From the NCBI RefSeq assembly GCF_002291145.1, contig NZ_NTGE01000121.1, forward strand, positions 1-42,491: a stretch of 42,491 nucleotides of DNA. Direction: 5' to 3'. Under the pieces are notes generated by a model. That model had not been told where the DNA came from. It did no database searches and worked only from the letters and a program-made list of their open reading frames with translations. Position 1 is the first letter of the stretch. Every line of letters starts with the position of its first letter. The position numbers were made by a program, and so were the translations under genes. This DNA comes from Streptomyces sp. SA15 (lineage in GTDB: Bacteria; Actinomycetota; Actinomycetes; Streptomycetales; Streptomycetaceae). Of this stretch, positions 1 to 8,171 are shown piece after piece.

Positions 1-1
1 C

Positions 2-211
2 CCGCCCAGCCGTTGGGGCCCGCCCGCACATCCGCGCCACCGCGCCCTGTGGCACCCGGGCCCGGAGGGCGACCCGCACGGCAGCACCCCCGACCCGGCC
101 CTGCTGCGCATCCGCCCCGACGACGTACTCGACGCCCTGGACCGGCTGCCGGACGCCGCCCACCCCGCAAGCCGGGGCGCCGACCGACGCGTGCCCGTCG
201 ATCACCTATGA
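2..211 (+). CDS. 3' end of an unidentified gene (partial)
   Basis: An open frame enters from the left edge and stops with TGA at 209-211. The visible 69 residues are rich in Pro, His, Asp and Arg and end in ...RRVPVDHL; a patch near the middle reads LLRIRPDDVLDALDRLP. I do not recognise the family. Its stop overlaps the ATG of the next gene in an ATGA arrangement (208-211), which implies translational coupling and supports this frame as the coding one. It probably belongs to the same operon as the two downstream glycosyltransferases. The start and most of the protein lie outside the window. Confidence 0.55.
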   Translation, partial: PPSRWGPPAHPRHRALWHPGPEGDPHGSTPDPALLRIRPDDVLDALDRLPDAAHPASRGADRRVPVDHL

Positions 212-1092
212 ATCGCCCCAGCCCCATGGACCCCACACCCATCGGCATCGTCATCGCCACCCGCAACCGCTCCGCCACCCTCGCCGAATCCCTCCGCCAC
301 CTCACCGCCCTTCCCGAACGCCCGACGATCCTCGTCGCGGACAACGCCTCCACCGACGACACCCGCGCCATGGTCGCCCGCCACTTCCCCCAAGTCCGCG
401 TGCTCTCCCTCCCGTTCAACCGCGGCGCCCTCGCCCGCACGCACGGCGTCCGCGCCCTGCGCACCCCCTACGTGGCGTTCAGCGACGACGACTCCTGGTG
501 GGCGCCGGGCGCGCTGAGCGAGGCGGCCCGGCTGTTCGACGTCCACCCGCGGCTCGGCCTGCTCGCCGCCCGCACCCTCGTCGGCCCCGACGAGACCCCC
601 GACCCGCTCAACGACCTGCTCGCCGACTCGCCTCTGGGCCCGGCCCCCGACCTCCCCGGCACCCAGGTCCTCGGTTTCCTCGGCTGCGCCGCGGTCGCCC
701 GCCGCAGCGCCTACCTCGACGTGGGCGGCTACCATCGGCTGCTCTTCTTCGGCGCCGAGGAGACCCTCCTCGCCTACGACCTCGCCGCCCGCGGCTGGGG
801 CGTCACTCACTGCCCCGAGGTGATCGCCCACCACCACCCGGACCCGACGCCCCGCCCCCACCGCCCGGCCGTGGTCCGCCGCAACGAACTGCTCACCGCC
901 TGGCTGCGCCGCCCCCTGCCGTACGCGCTGGCCCGCACCGGCGAGCTGGCCGCCGAGGCCCGCCGGGATCCCCACGCCCGCCGCGCCCTGCGCGAAGCCC
1001 TCGCCCGCCTCCCGGCCGCCGTGGGCGCCCGTCACCCCCTGCCCCCGCACGTCGAGCGCGCCGCGCGCCTTCTCGACGGAGCGACAGCATGA
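208..1092 (+). CDS. Glycosyltransferase family 2 protein (first of a tandem pair)
   Basis: The 294-residue product has a family-2 GT-A fold: an N-terminal nucleotide-binding strand (IGIVIATRNR, about 12-21), the VADNASTDDT segment (43-52) and the metal-binding acidic motif FSDDDSWW (91-98). Such enzymes transfer a sugar from a nucleotide donor to a polysaccharide, lipid or protein acceptor in the cytoplasm; the acceptor here is unknown. There is no signal peptide or membrane span, so it is probably soluble. The start at 208 is chosen because it overlaps the preceding stop as ATGA; an upstream in-frame extension has low-complexity Pro/Arg composition and is rejected. Its own stop overlaps the next start as ATGA (1089-1092). 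It is clearly paralogous to that next gene, sharing RTPYVAF, DDDSWWAPGALS and the overall layout, so the pair looks like a tandem duplication. Certain as to family, not as to substrate. Confidence 0.85.
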   Translation: MNRPSPMDPTPIGIVIATRNRSATLAESLRHLTALPERPTILVADNASTDDTRAMVARHFPQVRVLSLPFNRGALARTHGVRALRTPYVAFSDDDSWWAPGALSEAARLFDVHPRLGLLAARTLVGPDETPDPLNDLLADSPLGPAPDLPGTQVLGFLGCAAVARRSAYLDVGGYHRLLFFGAEETLLAYDLAARGWGVTHCPEVIAHHHPDPTPRPHRPAVVRRNELLTAWLRRPLPYALARTGELAAEARRDPHARRALREALARLPAAVGARHPLPPHVERAARLLDGATA

Positions 1093-1985
1093 CCGACCCG
1101 CGCACCACCGTCGTCGTCATCACCCACAACCGGTGCCCCGAACTCCTGCGCACCCTCGACCGACTCGCCGAACTCCCTGAGAAGCCGCCCGTCTTCGTCA
1201 CCGACAACGCCTCCACCGACGGAACCGCCGCCGCGGTCGCCCACCACCACCCGGAGGTACGGCTGCTGCGGCCCGGCCGCAACCTCGGCGCGGTCGGCCG
1301 CAACCTGGCGGTACGCCAGGTCCGTACGCCGTACGTCGCCTTCTGCGACGACGACTCGTGGTGGGCGCCCGGCGCGCTGTCCGGGGCGGCCGACCTCCTC
1401 GACCGGTATCCCGCGCTCGGTTCCGTCACGGCCCGTATCGTCGTCGAACCGGATGGCGTCGAAGACCCGATCAACGAAGAACTGCGCAACTCGCCCGTGC
1501 CCCGCCCCGGTTGGCTGCCCGGGCCGGCGCTGGGTTCCTTCCTGGCCGCCGCGACCGTGCTGCGCACCGACGCCTTCCGGGCGGCCGGCGGCTTCCATCC
1601 GCGGCTGTGGCTGGGCGGCGAGGAGGAGCTGCTCGCCGTGGACCTGGCGGCGGACGGCTGGTGGCTGACGTACGCGGAGGACCTGACGGTCCATCACCAG
1701 CCGTCCGAGGTACGGGACTCCACGCTCCGGCGCACGCACGGCATCCGCAACACGCTCTGGTTCACCTGGCTGCGCCGCCCGGCCGGTCCCGCCCTCCGCC
1801 GCACCCTGCACCTGGCCCGCACGGTCCCGCGCGACGCCGCGTCCCTGCGCGCCTTCGCCGAGGCGGCGGCCGCCCTGCCGTGGGTGCTGCGCGAACGCAG
1901 GGTGGTGCCGGCGGCGGTCGAGTCACGCCTGCGCGCACTGGAGGACGCGCAGCGACACTCGACCGCCCGCCGCTACACGGGCTGA
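1089..1985 (+). CDS. Glycosyltransferase family 2 protein (second of a tandem pair)
   Basis: The 298-residue product has the same fold as its upstream neighbour: N-terminal TTVVVITHNR (6-15), VTDNASTDGT (38-47) and the acidic motif FCDDDSWW (85-92). A later GGEEELLAVDLAADGW stretch resembles the acceptor-side region of bacterial GT2 enzymes. The start at 1089 is fixed by the ATGA overlap with the upstream gene, so the two are almost certainly cotranslated. A long in-frame extension upstream of 1089 is antisense-like Arg/Pro-rich sequence and is not coding. The stop codon lies inside the first copy of a 23-bp direct repeat (1977-2022). The polysaccharide pyruvyl transferase-like gene in the opposite direction suggests the locus decorates a surface glycan, but that is inference. 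Confidence 0.85.
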   Translation: MTDPRTTVVVITHNRCPELLRTLDRLAELPEKPPVFVTDNASTDGTAAAVAHHHPEVRLLRPGRNLGAVGRNLAVRQVRTPYVAFCDDDSWWAPGALSGAADLLDRYPALGSVTARIVVEPDGVEDPINEELRNSPVPRPGWLPGPALGSFLAAATVLRTDAFRAAGGFHPRLWLGGEEELLAVDLAADGWWLTYAEDLTVHHQPSEVRDSTLRRTHGIRNTLWFTWLRRPAGPALRRTLHLARTVPRDAASLRAFAEAAAALPWVLRERRVVPAAVESRLRALEDAQRHSTARRYTG

Positions 1986-2022
1986 ACCCGGACCTTCAAA
2001 CGGGCTGAACACAGACCTTCGA
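1977..2022. repeat. Two tandem imperfect copies of a 23-bp unit
   Basis: Copy 1 (1977-1999) and copy 2 (2000-2022) agree at 20 of 23 positions; both contain ACGGGCTGAAC and ACCTTC. Copy 1 includes the last sense codons and stop of the second glycosyltransferase, so copy 2 is a duplicated gene end with its own TGA. The repeat sits in the short gap between two convergent genes. Confidence 0.8.
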
Positions 2023-2024
2023 GC

Positions 2025-2225
2025 TCAGTCGGTGCTCTCCGGGCGTTCGCCCTTCGGGCCTCGGCCGCGCTCTGTGCGCGGACCCCGGCTCCGCCATTCC
2101 GGATCCTGTTGCAGGGACTCGTTGGCGGCCGCGTTCGCGTCCTGGTCGGAGATGCCCGACCGTTCGGCGTCCTTGCGCAGCCGCGCCCGCCGGGTGTCGT
2201 ACTTCTTGCTTCCGGGTTCGGGCAC
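2025..2225 (-). CDS. Small highly charged hypothetical protein (66 aa)
   Basis: The frame starts with MPEPGSKKYDTRRARLRKDA and ends GERPESTD. It is very rich in Arg, Lys, Glu and Asp, with no membrane segment. The GTG at 2225 is chosen because a strong Shine-Dalgarno sequence (AGGAGG on the minus strand) lies 8 nt upstream; another in-frame GTG at 2234 overlaps that site and is less likely. The clear ribosome site and coherent composition argue that it is real. It lies 50 nt downstream of the pyruvyl transferase-like gene on the same strand and may be its operon partner. Similar small KKYD-type proteins occur across Streptomyces without known function, as far as I recall. No function is proposed. 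Confidence 0.65.
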   Translation of the reverse strand: MPEPGSKKYDTRRARLRKDAERSGISDQDANAAANESLQQDPEWRSRGPRTERGRGPKGERPESTD

Positions 2226-2275
2226 GACGATCACCTCCTGGCGACCGGGTCCCCGTGGCCCCCGGCGACAAACGC

Positions 2276-3172
2276 TCAGCCCTGCGTCCACCCCAGGGCG
2301 GCCGGCAGGGCATCCGCGCCGTCGGGCCGCGTTCCCGCCAGGAACTCGGCGCGGATCCGTCGGGCGGCAGCCGGGCCGGAGGTCAGGCACCAGTCCCACC
2401 AGGTCCCCAGCCGGCCGGCGTCGAGCCCTTCCGCGGGGAGCAGCGCGGGCCAGCCGCAAGCATGGGCCTGGGCCGTCACCTTCGCACCGCCCACGACCGG
2501 GTCCACGGCCAGCGCCGGGATTCCGGCCCGCAGCGCCAGCACCAGCCCGTGCAGCCGGTCCGTGACGACGAGGTCCAGCCGGGCCAGCACGGACTCCAGC
2601 TGCTCCGGCGTGGCGCTCAGCCGCCAGTCGCGCGTGTCGAGCCTGGTGTCCAGCTCCAGGCGGGCGCAGTCCTGGCCTGCCAGCCAGCGGGTCACCTCGT
2701 CGGCGACCTGCCCGTGCCGCCGCTGCCGCGCGTACTCGTGCTGCCCGTGCGTGAGGATCACCCCGACCACGGGCCGTGCGGGGCCGGCCGGGGCACGCGC
2801 CGACAGGTCCCGCCCCGGCTCCGCGTCCGGGGCGTCGCGCGCCAGCACGCGGTGGAAGCCGGTGACGGCCGCGGTGCCGGAGTCCACCACCGAGGTGCCG
2901 ACGGCGATCCGTACGCAGTGCGCGAACCGCCGGTGCAGCTCCTCGACCTGCGGCCCGTGCAGCGGCCCGCACACGAACACCAGATGCGAGTAGTCCTCGG
3001 GCCGGACCTGGTCCAGGTGCGGCGCACCCGGGCGGAACCCCGGGCTCCACACCACCTCGTACGGGATCCCGGCCCGCTCCAGCACGTCCTCGACCCGCCG
3101 CAGCGCCAGTACGTCACCGGCGGTCGCCTCCCCGTCACGGAAGCTGAACCACCCGGTCAGCAGGACCCTCAT
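2276..3172 (-). CDS. Polysaccharide pyruvyl transferase family protein
   Basis: The 298-residue product has the hallmark C-terminal motif of the family, TDRLHGLVLALRAGIPALAV (204-223), followed by a GGAKVTAQAHACGWP stretch. The N-terminus has a Rossmann-like opening (MRVLLTGWFSFRDGEATAGD), and SHLVFVCGP is near 62-70. Members are GT-B-like enzymes that transfer a pyruvyl ketal to sugar residues, or related transferases; some only bind. The length is slightly short but normal for the group. The start at 3172 is the first plausible ATG and directly precedes the conserved N-terminus; the ribosome site is weak. It faces two GT2 genes and may act on the same cell-surface glycan. A very strong hairpin (3184-3223) separates it from the upstream GH43 gene, so it may depend on read-through or its own weak promoter. 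Confidence 0.8.
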   Translation of the reverse strand: MRVLLTGWFSFRDGEATAGDVLALRRVEDVLERAGIPYEVVWSPGFRPGAPHLDQVRPEDYSHLVFVCGPLHGPQVEELHRRFAHCVRIAVGTSVVDSGTAAVTGFHRVLARDAPDAEPGRDLSARAPAGPARPVVGVILTHGQHEYARQRRHGQVADEVTRWLAGQDCARLELDTRLDTRDWRLSATPEQLESVLARLDLVVTDRLHGLVLALRAGIPALAVDPVVGGAKVTAQAHACGWPALLPAEGLDAGRLGTWWDWCLTSGPAAARRIRAEFLAGTRPDGADALPAALGWTQG

Positions 3173-3183
3173 GCGCTGCCGGG

Positions 3184-3223
3184 TTCCCCCGGGCGGGCCG
3201 GGGACACCGGCCCGCCCGGGGAA
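3184..3223 (-). terminator. Very strong stem-loop after the GH43 operon
   Basis: The arms are 3184-3201 and 3207-3223: 17 base pairs with one bulged C and a 5-nt loop (GGACA). It lies 2 nt beyond the stop of the arabinofuranosidase gene and fills most of the 53-nt gap to the next gene. There is no U-tract, as is usual in Streptomyces. It should terminate transcription or protect the 3' end of the GH43 message. Confidence 0.8.
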
Positions 3224-3225
3224 GC

Positions 3226-4677
3226 TCACTGGCCGTAGAACGTGGCGTCCGCCCGGTCGGTCGCCGTGCTCGGGGTCTGGACGTACAGCAGGTACTCGTA
3301 GTGGCGGAGGTAGCGGCCGGATGCGTTGTACGACTCGTAGGAGACGCCGGCGGAGTCGGAGAGTCCCGCACGCCTGTGGAAGGTCGCGTCCGACGCGAAC
3401 TGCGTGCTGCCGTCGTTCTTCTCCAGCCACACCTCGTAGTTCTTGTGCCGCAGGTAGTAGCCGGGGAAGTTGGCCGACTCCAGCGACACCGTGCCGCTTC
3501 CGGCCAGGCCGGGGACGACGCGGAACTGGGAGTCCGCGAGCGGGGAGACGTTGGCCTCGATCTTGGCGCGGAACTCCCAGTGGCGGACGAACCGGTCCGG
3601 GAAGTTGTACGACGACAGGCGCTGCGGGGTGATTCCGTCGGCCACCGGGATGCCGAAGTCGGGCGTGCCGTCGGCCTTCCAGTACAGCTTCTGGACGCGG
3701 GTACGGCGGTTGGGGTCGTTGAGCGGGTCGCCGCTGATGTCCTTGTAGCTGCGGTCGTGGTAGACGAGGATGTCCGACTTTCCGTCCTCGGAGACGGTGA
3801 AGGAGTTGTGGCCCGGGCCGTACTGCGAGGTCGCGTCGCTGCTCTTGAAGACCGGCTGCGAACCCTTGCTCCAGGAGGCCGGGTTGGTCAGATCGGCGGA
3901 GGCGGACGCCGTCAGCAGCCCCAGGCAGTAGTTGGCGTCGGTGGCGCTGGCGGAGTACGACATGAAGACCTTGCCGCCGTGCTGGATGACCGCCGGGCCC
4001 TCGTTGACCTTGAACCCGACCGTCTCCCACGACAGCGTGGGCTGGGAGATCTCCGCCGCAGTGCCCTGGATCGTCCAGGGGTTGGCCATCTTCGCGATGA
4101 ACAGGCTGGTGTTGTTGTTCTCGGCCGGGTTGCGCTGGGCCCAGGAGAGGTAGCGGACGCCGTTCACGACGAAGGTGGTGGCGTCCAGGGAGAAGCTCTC
4201 CCAGGTGGTCCTGATCTGGCCCTTCTCGGCCCAGGTCGCGGTGAGCGGATTGGCTCCGGTGCCCTCCAGGACGTACATCCGGATCGCCCAGATGTCGTTG
4301 GTGGCGCCGGCCGCGAAGTACACGTACCACTTGCCGTCGATGAAGTGGATCTCCGGCGCCCAGATGTGCGCGCCCATCACGCCGCTGGCGTGCTTGGTCC
4401 AGATCGTCGTCTCGGGGGCGGTCTTCAGGCCCTGGATGGTGGTCGCCCGGCGCAGCACGATGCGGTCGTACTCGGGGACGGTCGCGGTGAAGTAGTAGTA
4501 GCCGTCGGTGTGCTTGAAGATGTGCGGGTCGGCGCGCTTCTCCGCGATCGGGTTGGTGTACGTCACGGCGGGGGACGCCGGCACGGCGGCCTGAGCGGTG
4601 GTGGTGCCGGGGCCGACGAGACAGGCCGCCAGGGCGACGAGGACGGCCATGAGGAGCCGTACGGCGTTGCGTCTCAA
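3226..4677 (-). CDS. Secreted GH43 alpha-L-arabinofuranosidase with C-terminal AbfB (CBM42) domain
   Basis: The 483-residue protein begins with a signal peptide (RR, hydrophobic core, TTAQAA near 26-31). A five-bladed GH43 catalytic domain follows, with the expected acidic triad: D50 in EKRADPH (general base), D165 in SLDATTF (pKa modulator) and E226 in NEGPAV (acid). The last 130 residues are an AbfB arabinose-binding domain (FPDRFVRHWEF, FPGYYLRHKNYEVWL, GRYLRHYEYLLYV). This matches the architecture of Streptomyces exo-1,5-alpha-L-arabinofuranosidases. It should release arabinose from arabinan or arabinoxylan side chains outside the cell. The TTG at 4677 is preferred because GGAG sits 7 nt upstream; a TTG at 4695 lacks such spacing. 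It is 39 nt downstream of a second GH43 gene and surely cotranscribed. Confidence 0.88.
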   Translation of the reverse strand: MRRNAVRLLMAVLVALAACLVGPGTTTAQAAVPASPAVTYTNPIAEKRADPHIFKHTDGYYYFTATVPEYDRIVLRRATTIQGLKTAPETTIWTKHASGVMGAHIWAPEIHFIDGKWYVYFAAGATNDIWAIRMYVLEGTGANPLTATWAEKGQIRTTWESFSLDATTFVVNGVRYLSWAQRNPAENNNTSLFIAKMANPWTIQGTAAEISQPTLSWETVGFKVNEGPAVIQHGGKVFMSYSASATDANYCLGLLTASASADLTNPASWSKGSQPVFKSSDATSQYGPGHNSFTVSEDGKSDILVYHDRSYKDISGDPLNDPNRRTRVQKLYWKADGTPDFGIPVADGITPQRLSSYNFPDRFVRHWEFRAKIEANVSPLADSQFRVVPGLAGSGTVSLESANFPGYYLRHKNYEVWLEKNDGSTQFASDATFHRRAGLSDSAGVSYESYNASGRYLRHYEYLLYVQTPSTATDRADATFYGQ

Positions 4678-4716
4678 GGGAGTTCTCCAGATCAAAGGTC
4701 AGCGCGAGGGGGTTGA

Positions 4717-6198
4717 TCAGGTCGTGGGGACGAGGCGCCACTGCTGGCAGGTGTTGTTCAGCCACGACCACTGGCGTACGTCGGTGCCGTTCGCGGTACC
4801 GCAGTTCGCGACGTCGGCGACCTTGCCGCTGTTCTCGTTGACGATCCGGACGTGGTCGTCGGTCGCTGTGTATACGAGGCGGTAGCGCTGGCACTTGTTG
4901 TTCAGCCAGGACCACTGGCGCAGGTCGGCGCCGTCGGCGGTGGAGCACTCGGCCGCGTCCAGGACGCCGCCGGTGCCGACGTTGACCAGTCGGCTGGTGT
5001 CGTCGCCGAGGTCCTCGATACGCCACTTCTGGTTGGCGCCGCCGGTGCAGGTCCACTGGAAGACGTTGGTGCCGTTGGCCGTGTTGCCGCCCTCGACGTC
5101 CAGGCACTTGCCGCTGCCCCGGTTGACGAGGGTGTACGACGTCGGAGTCGCCGCCGTCTCGCCGGACGGGCCGGGACGCGTGCCGCCGAGGGCGACGGGG
5201 GTGCCGAAGTTCGGGGTGCCGTCGGCGTTCCAGGTGAACTCCTGGGCGCGGGTGGTCCGGGCGTTGCCGCAGCCGCCGTTCGCCGAGGAGTTGGCGTGGT
5301 AGACGATCCAGTTCTCGGTGCCGTCCGGTGAGGTGAAGAAGCCGTTGTGGCCGGGGCCGTAGACGCCGCTGGCGTCACTGCGCTGGAAGACCGGGGTCTG
5401 CTTCTTCGTCCAGGACGCCGGGTTGAGCGGATCCGAGCCGGTGAGCTCCAGCTGGCCCAGCTTGTAGTCGGCCGTCTGACAGGAACTCGCGGAGTACGTC
5501 AGGAAGGTGCGGCCGTCGTGGTAGAGCGGCTCGGGGGCCTCGTTGACGGGGGAGCCCGACCGTTCCCAGCTCAGCGTCGGACTGGAGATGACGGTGAAGG
5601 CGCTGCTCGCCAGGGTGTACGGATTGCTCATCGGCGCGATGACCAGGCTCTGCGCGCCGCCGTTCACGAAGCCGCTGCCGAGCAGGTACAGCCGGCCGTT
5701 CGCCTTCAGGATGCTCGCGTCGATCAGCCAGCCGCCCGGCGTGAGGTTCGACCCGGTCAGCGAGCCCTTGTAGGTGTACGGGCCCATCGGGTCGGTGCCG
5801 GCACTCTCCAGGACGTGCGTGCGCTGGGAGTCGCAGCAGGCGACGCCGCTCTGGCCGGCGGAGTAGTACAGGTACCACTTGCCGTCGAGGAAGTGGATCT
5901 CCGGCGCCCAGATGTTGGTGTTGCGCGTCGACGTGGTGTCCGACCACACCTGCACGGTGGGCGCGGTGGCGAGGCCCGCCAGGGTCGGCGACTTGCGCAT
6001 GCCGAGGACGCCGGTGAACGTCGTGGTGATCAGGTAATAGTCGCCGTTGTAGTACTCGAGCCAGGGGTCGGCGCCCTTGGTCGATTTGAGGGGGTTGGTG
6101 TAGGGGCGGCCGTCGGCCGCGGCGGCCGGCTGGGTCGTCGACACCAACGCCAGGAGTACGGCGAACACGCAGACGAGCATCCGGCGCATACGGCGCAT
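4717..6198 (-). CDS. Secreted GH43 glycosidase with C-terminal ricin-type lectin (CBM13) domain
   Basis: The 493-residue protein has a signal peptide (MRRMRRMLVC..., cleavage after PAAAA near 28). Its GH43 domain has D44 (KGADPW), D160 (LIDASIL) and E220 (VNEAPEP) as likely catalytic acids. From about 355 onward it carries a ricin B-like trefoil with three QxW-type repeats (GANQKWRI, KCQRYRL, TCQQWRL) and CLDV and LDAAECS motifs that bind galactose- or arabinose-containing polymers. The ATG at 6198 is chosen because AGGAG lies 9 nt upstream; an extension to 6267 crosses an apparent operator and is rejected. It is the promoter-proximal gene of the two-gene arabinan operon. Precise specificity (arabinofuranosidase, arabinanase or xylosidase) cannot be told from sequence alone. 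Confidence 0.85.
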   Translation of the reverse strand: MRRMRRMLVCVFAVLLALVSTTQPAAAADGRPYTNPLKSTKGADPWLEYYNGDYYLITTTFTGVLGMRKSPTLAGLATAPTVQVWSDTTSTRNTNIWAPEIHFLDGKWYLYYSAGQSGVACCDSQRTHVLESAGTDPMGPYTYKGSLTGSNLTPGGWLIDASILKANGRLYLLGSGFVNGGAQSLVIAPMSNPYTLASSAFTVISSPTLSWERSGSPVNEAPEPLYHDGRTFLTYSASSCQTADYKLGQLELTGSDPLNPASWTKKQTPVFQRSDASGVYGPGHNGFFTSPDGTENWIVYHANSSANGGCGNARTTRAQEFTWNADGTPNFGTPVALGGTRPGPSGETAATPTSYTLVNRGSGKCLDVEGGNTANGTNVFQWTCTGGANQKWRIEDLGDDTSRLVNVGTGGVLDAAECSTADGADLRQWSWLNNKCQRYRLVYTATDDHVRIVNENSGKVADVANCGTANGTDVRQWSWLNNTCQQWRLVPTT

Positions 6199-6220
6199 AC
6201 GAGACCGCTCCTGTCCGTAG

Positions 6221-6240
6221 TTTCGAACGTGGTTCGTGAA
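6221..6240. promoter_or_regulatory. Candidate operator in front of the GH43 operon
   Basis: TTTCGAAC and GTTCGTGAA form an inverted repeat around GTG, with one extra base in the right arm. It lies 23 nt upstream of the first GH43 start, where a sugar-responsive LacI- or GntR-type repressor would be expected to bind. No regulator gene for it is present nearby. Confidence 0.35.
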
Positions 6241-6345
6241 TTCGGTCAGAAGATAAGTGGGCGGCATGCCCCCGTCAACGGTTTCGTCACATGCGCTTTA
6301 CACGCGCGGCATCGTCCGGCCGTGTGGCCGTGTGGCGTCGACCGA

Positions 6346-7245
6346 TCATGTCCGCCGCGTGGCGATGCTCAACGTGTTCGCGACGACGATCGCGCCGATG
6401 CTCACCCACTCCGTCCACCCCAGGCCCTCACCGAGGCCGATCCAGCCCACCACGGCGGCCAGGACCGGATTGACGCTCATGAACAGGCCGAAGGCCTGGG
6501 CCGGTACGCGGCGCAGGGTGAACAGGTCCGCCAGGTAGGGCACCGCCGAGGAGAGCAGCCCCGCGGCGACCGCGTAACCGACGGCCTGAGCGGTCGGCGG
6601 CTGCCGCAGGACGAGGAACGCGCCGACCGGCAGGAACATCAGGGCGGACAGCGCGGCGGCCGCGGCGGACCCCTGGGCTCCGGGGACGCGCCGGCCGACC
6701 GTGCGGTTGAGCAGGATGTACGACGCCCAGCAGGCGGCGGCGAGCAGGCCAAGGCCCATGCCGACGTAGTCCGCCGAGGGGCGCGGACGCATCAGGGTGA
6801 CGACCCCGGCCGCCGCGATCAGCGCACAGCACAGGTCCACCCGGCGGCGCGTCGCGGCCAGGGCGACGGTGAGTGGGCCGAGGAACTCCAGGGTCACCGC
6901 GAGCCCCAGGCCGATGCGGTCGACGGCGCTGTACAGGGACAGGTTCATCGTCCCGAACACCACGCCGAGCAGCAGCACCGGCCACCACTGCCGCCAGGTG
7001 AAGGCCCGCAGTTGGGGCCGCCCGACGGCCAACAGGACGAGCGCGGCGACGTATTGGCGGACCGCGACGACTCCGACCGGTCCGAGGACCGGGAAGGCGA
7101 GGGAGCCGATCGCGGCGCCGGTCTGGTTGGACAGGCCACTGCCGACCATCGTGGCCACACCGGCGAGACGCCCGCGGGCGGGCTCCGGGGTGCCTGCGGG
7201 GGCGGCGGTGGCGTTCACGGGTGCCGAGGCGGGTGCGGCTCTCAT
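6346..7245 (-). CDS. EamA/DMT family transporter (RhtA-like exporter)
   Basis: The 299-residue integral membrane protein has about ten hydrophobic segments arranged as two EamA repeats. RhtA-like features are visible: TLEFLGPLTVALAATRRR in the first half, and VPYLADLFTLRRVPAQAFGLFMSVNPVLAAVVGWIGLGE in the second, typical of drug/metabolite exporters that pump out amino acids such as threonine or homoserine. The first 25 residues are Ala/Pro-rich and cytoplasmic. The start at 7245 is the first ATG. It is divergent from a LysR regulator with only 68 bp between them, the standard layout for a LysR-controlled exporter; the shared ATACGC elements overlap both starts. Substrate unknown. Confidence 0.85.
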   Translation of the reverse strand: MRAAPASAPVNATAAPAGTPEPARGRLAGVATMVGSGLSNQTGAAIGSLAFPVLGPVGVVAVRQYVAALVLLAVGRPQLRAFTWRQWWPVLLLGVVFGTMNLSLYSAVDRIGLGLAVTLEFLGPLTVALAATRRRVDLCCALIAAAGVVTLMRPRPSADYVGMGLGLLAAACWASYILLNRTVGRRVPGAQGSAAAAALSALMFLPVGAFLVLRQPPTAQAVGYAVAAGLLSSAVPYLADLFTLRRVPAQAFGLFMSVNPVLAAVVGWIGLGEGLGWTEWVSIGAIVVANTLSIATRRT

Positions 7246-7307
7246 ACGCTGATCGTGCGACCGCCAGACGTATACGCAAAATGCGTCCGCTCCGCGATCT
7301 ATACGCT
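7244..7307. promoter_or_regulatory. LysR-type divergent control region with three ATACGC elements
   Basis: ATACGC occurs at 7244, 7272 and 7301, spaced 28 and 29 bp, close to three helical turns. The middle copy is part of a perfect inverted repeat, ACGCA-AAA-TGCGT (7274-7286), which fits a LysR recognition site. The outer copies fall on the EamA start and just before the LysR start, so binding could repress both genes. Confidence 0.5.
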
Positions 7308-7313
7308 TGGCTC

Positions 7314-8168
7314 ATGGATGTGGAGCTCCGGCAGTTGCGCTGTCTCGTCGCGATCGTCGACGAGGGCAGCTTCACCGACGCGGCCATCGCGCTCGGCGTC
7401 TCCCAGGCCGCCGTCTCCCGCACCCTGGCCTCGCTCGAACGTGCCCTGGGTGTACGGCTGTTGCGCCGCACCTCCCGCGAGGTCACGCCCACCGCGACCG
7501 GCCTGCGGGTGCTGGCGCAGGCCAGGCGGGTGCTCGGCGAGGTGGACGACCTGGTCCGGGAGGCCACCTCGGGGCACACCCGGCTGCGGATCGGCTACGC
7601 CTGGTCGGCGCTCGGCCGCCACACCCCGGCCTTCCAGCGCGGCTGGGCCGAGGCCCACCCCGAGACCGACCTGCACCTGGTCCGCGTCAACTCCGCCACC
7701 GCCGGCCTCGCGGAGGGCGCCTGCGACCTCGCGGTGCTGCGCAGACCGCTGGAGGACCGGCGGTTCGACTCCGCCATCGTCGGACTGGAACGGCGGCTGT
7801 GCGCCCTGGCCACCGACGACCTCCTGGCCAGGCGCCGCTCGGTGCGGCTCGCCGACCTCGCCGGACGCACCCTGCTGATCGACCGGCGGACCGGCACCAC
7901 GACTCCCGAACTGTGGCCGCCGGACGCCCGCCCCGAGACAGAGGAGACGCACGACGTCGACGACTGGCTCACCCTGATCTCGACCGGCCGGTACGTCGGC
8001 GTGACGGCGGAGGCCACCGCCCACCAGTACCCGCGCCCCGGCATCGTCTACCGGCCGGTCCGCGACGCCGAGCCCATCGCCGTACGCCTCGCCTGGTGGC
8101 GCGACGACGCCCACCCCGCCACCCAGTCCGTGATCGAACTGCTCACCACGCTCTACCGCGCCGGCTGA
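7314..8168 (+). CDS. LysR family transcriptional regulator
   Basis: The 284-residue protein opens with the classic LysR helix-turn-helix: VELRQLRCLVAIVDEGSFTDAAIALGVSQAAVSRTLASLE, then GVRLLRRTSREVTPTATG. A shortened periplasmic-binding-type effector domain follows from about residue 88 (TRLRIGYAWSALGRHTPAF). The start at 7314 gives the canonical N-terminus; an in-frame extension to 7221 would run through the control region. There is no clear Shine-Dalgarno sequence, so a leaderless or very short leader mRNA is possible. It is transcribed away from the EamA exporter and probably regulates it together with its own gene. The effector is unknown; amino acids are typical for this exporter family. 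Confidence 0.88.
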   Translation: MDVELRQLRCLVAIVDEGSFTDAAIALGVSQAAVSRTLASLERALGVRLLRRTSREVTPTATGLRVLAQARRVLGEVDDLVREATSGHTRLRIGYAWSALGRHTPAFQRGWAEAHPETDLHLVRVNSATAGLAEGACDLAVLRRPLEDRRFDSAIVGLERRLCALATDDLLARRRSVRLADLAGRTLLIDRRTGTTTPELWPPDARPETEETHDVDDWLTLISTGRYVGVTAEATAHQYPRPGIVYRPVRDAEPIAVRLAWWRDDAHPATQSVIELLTTLYRAG

Positions 8169-8171
8169 TTG

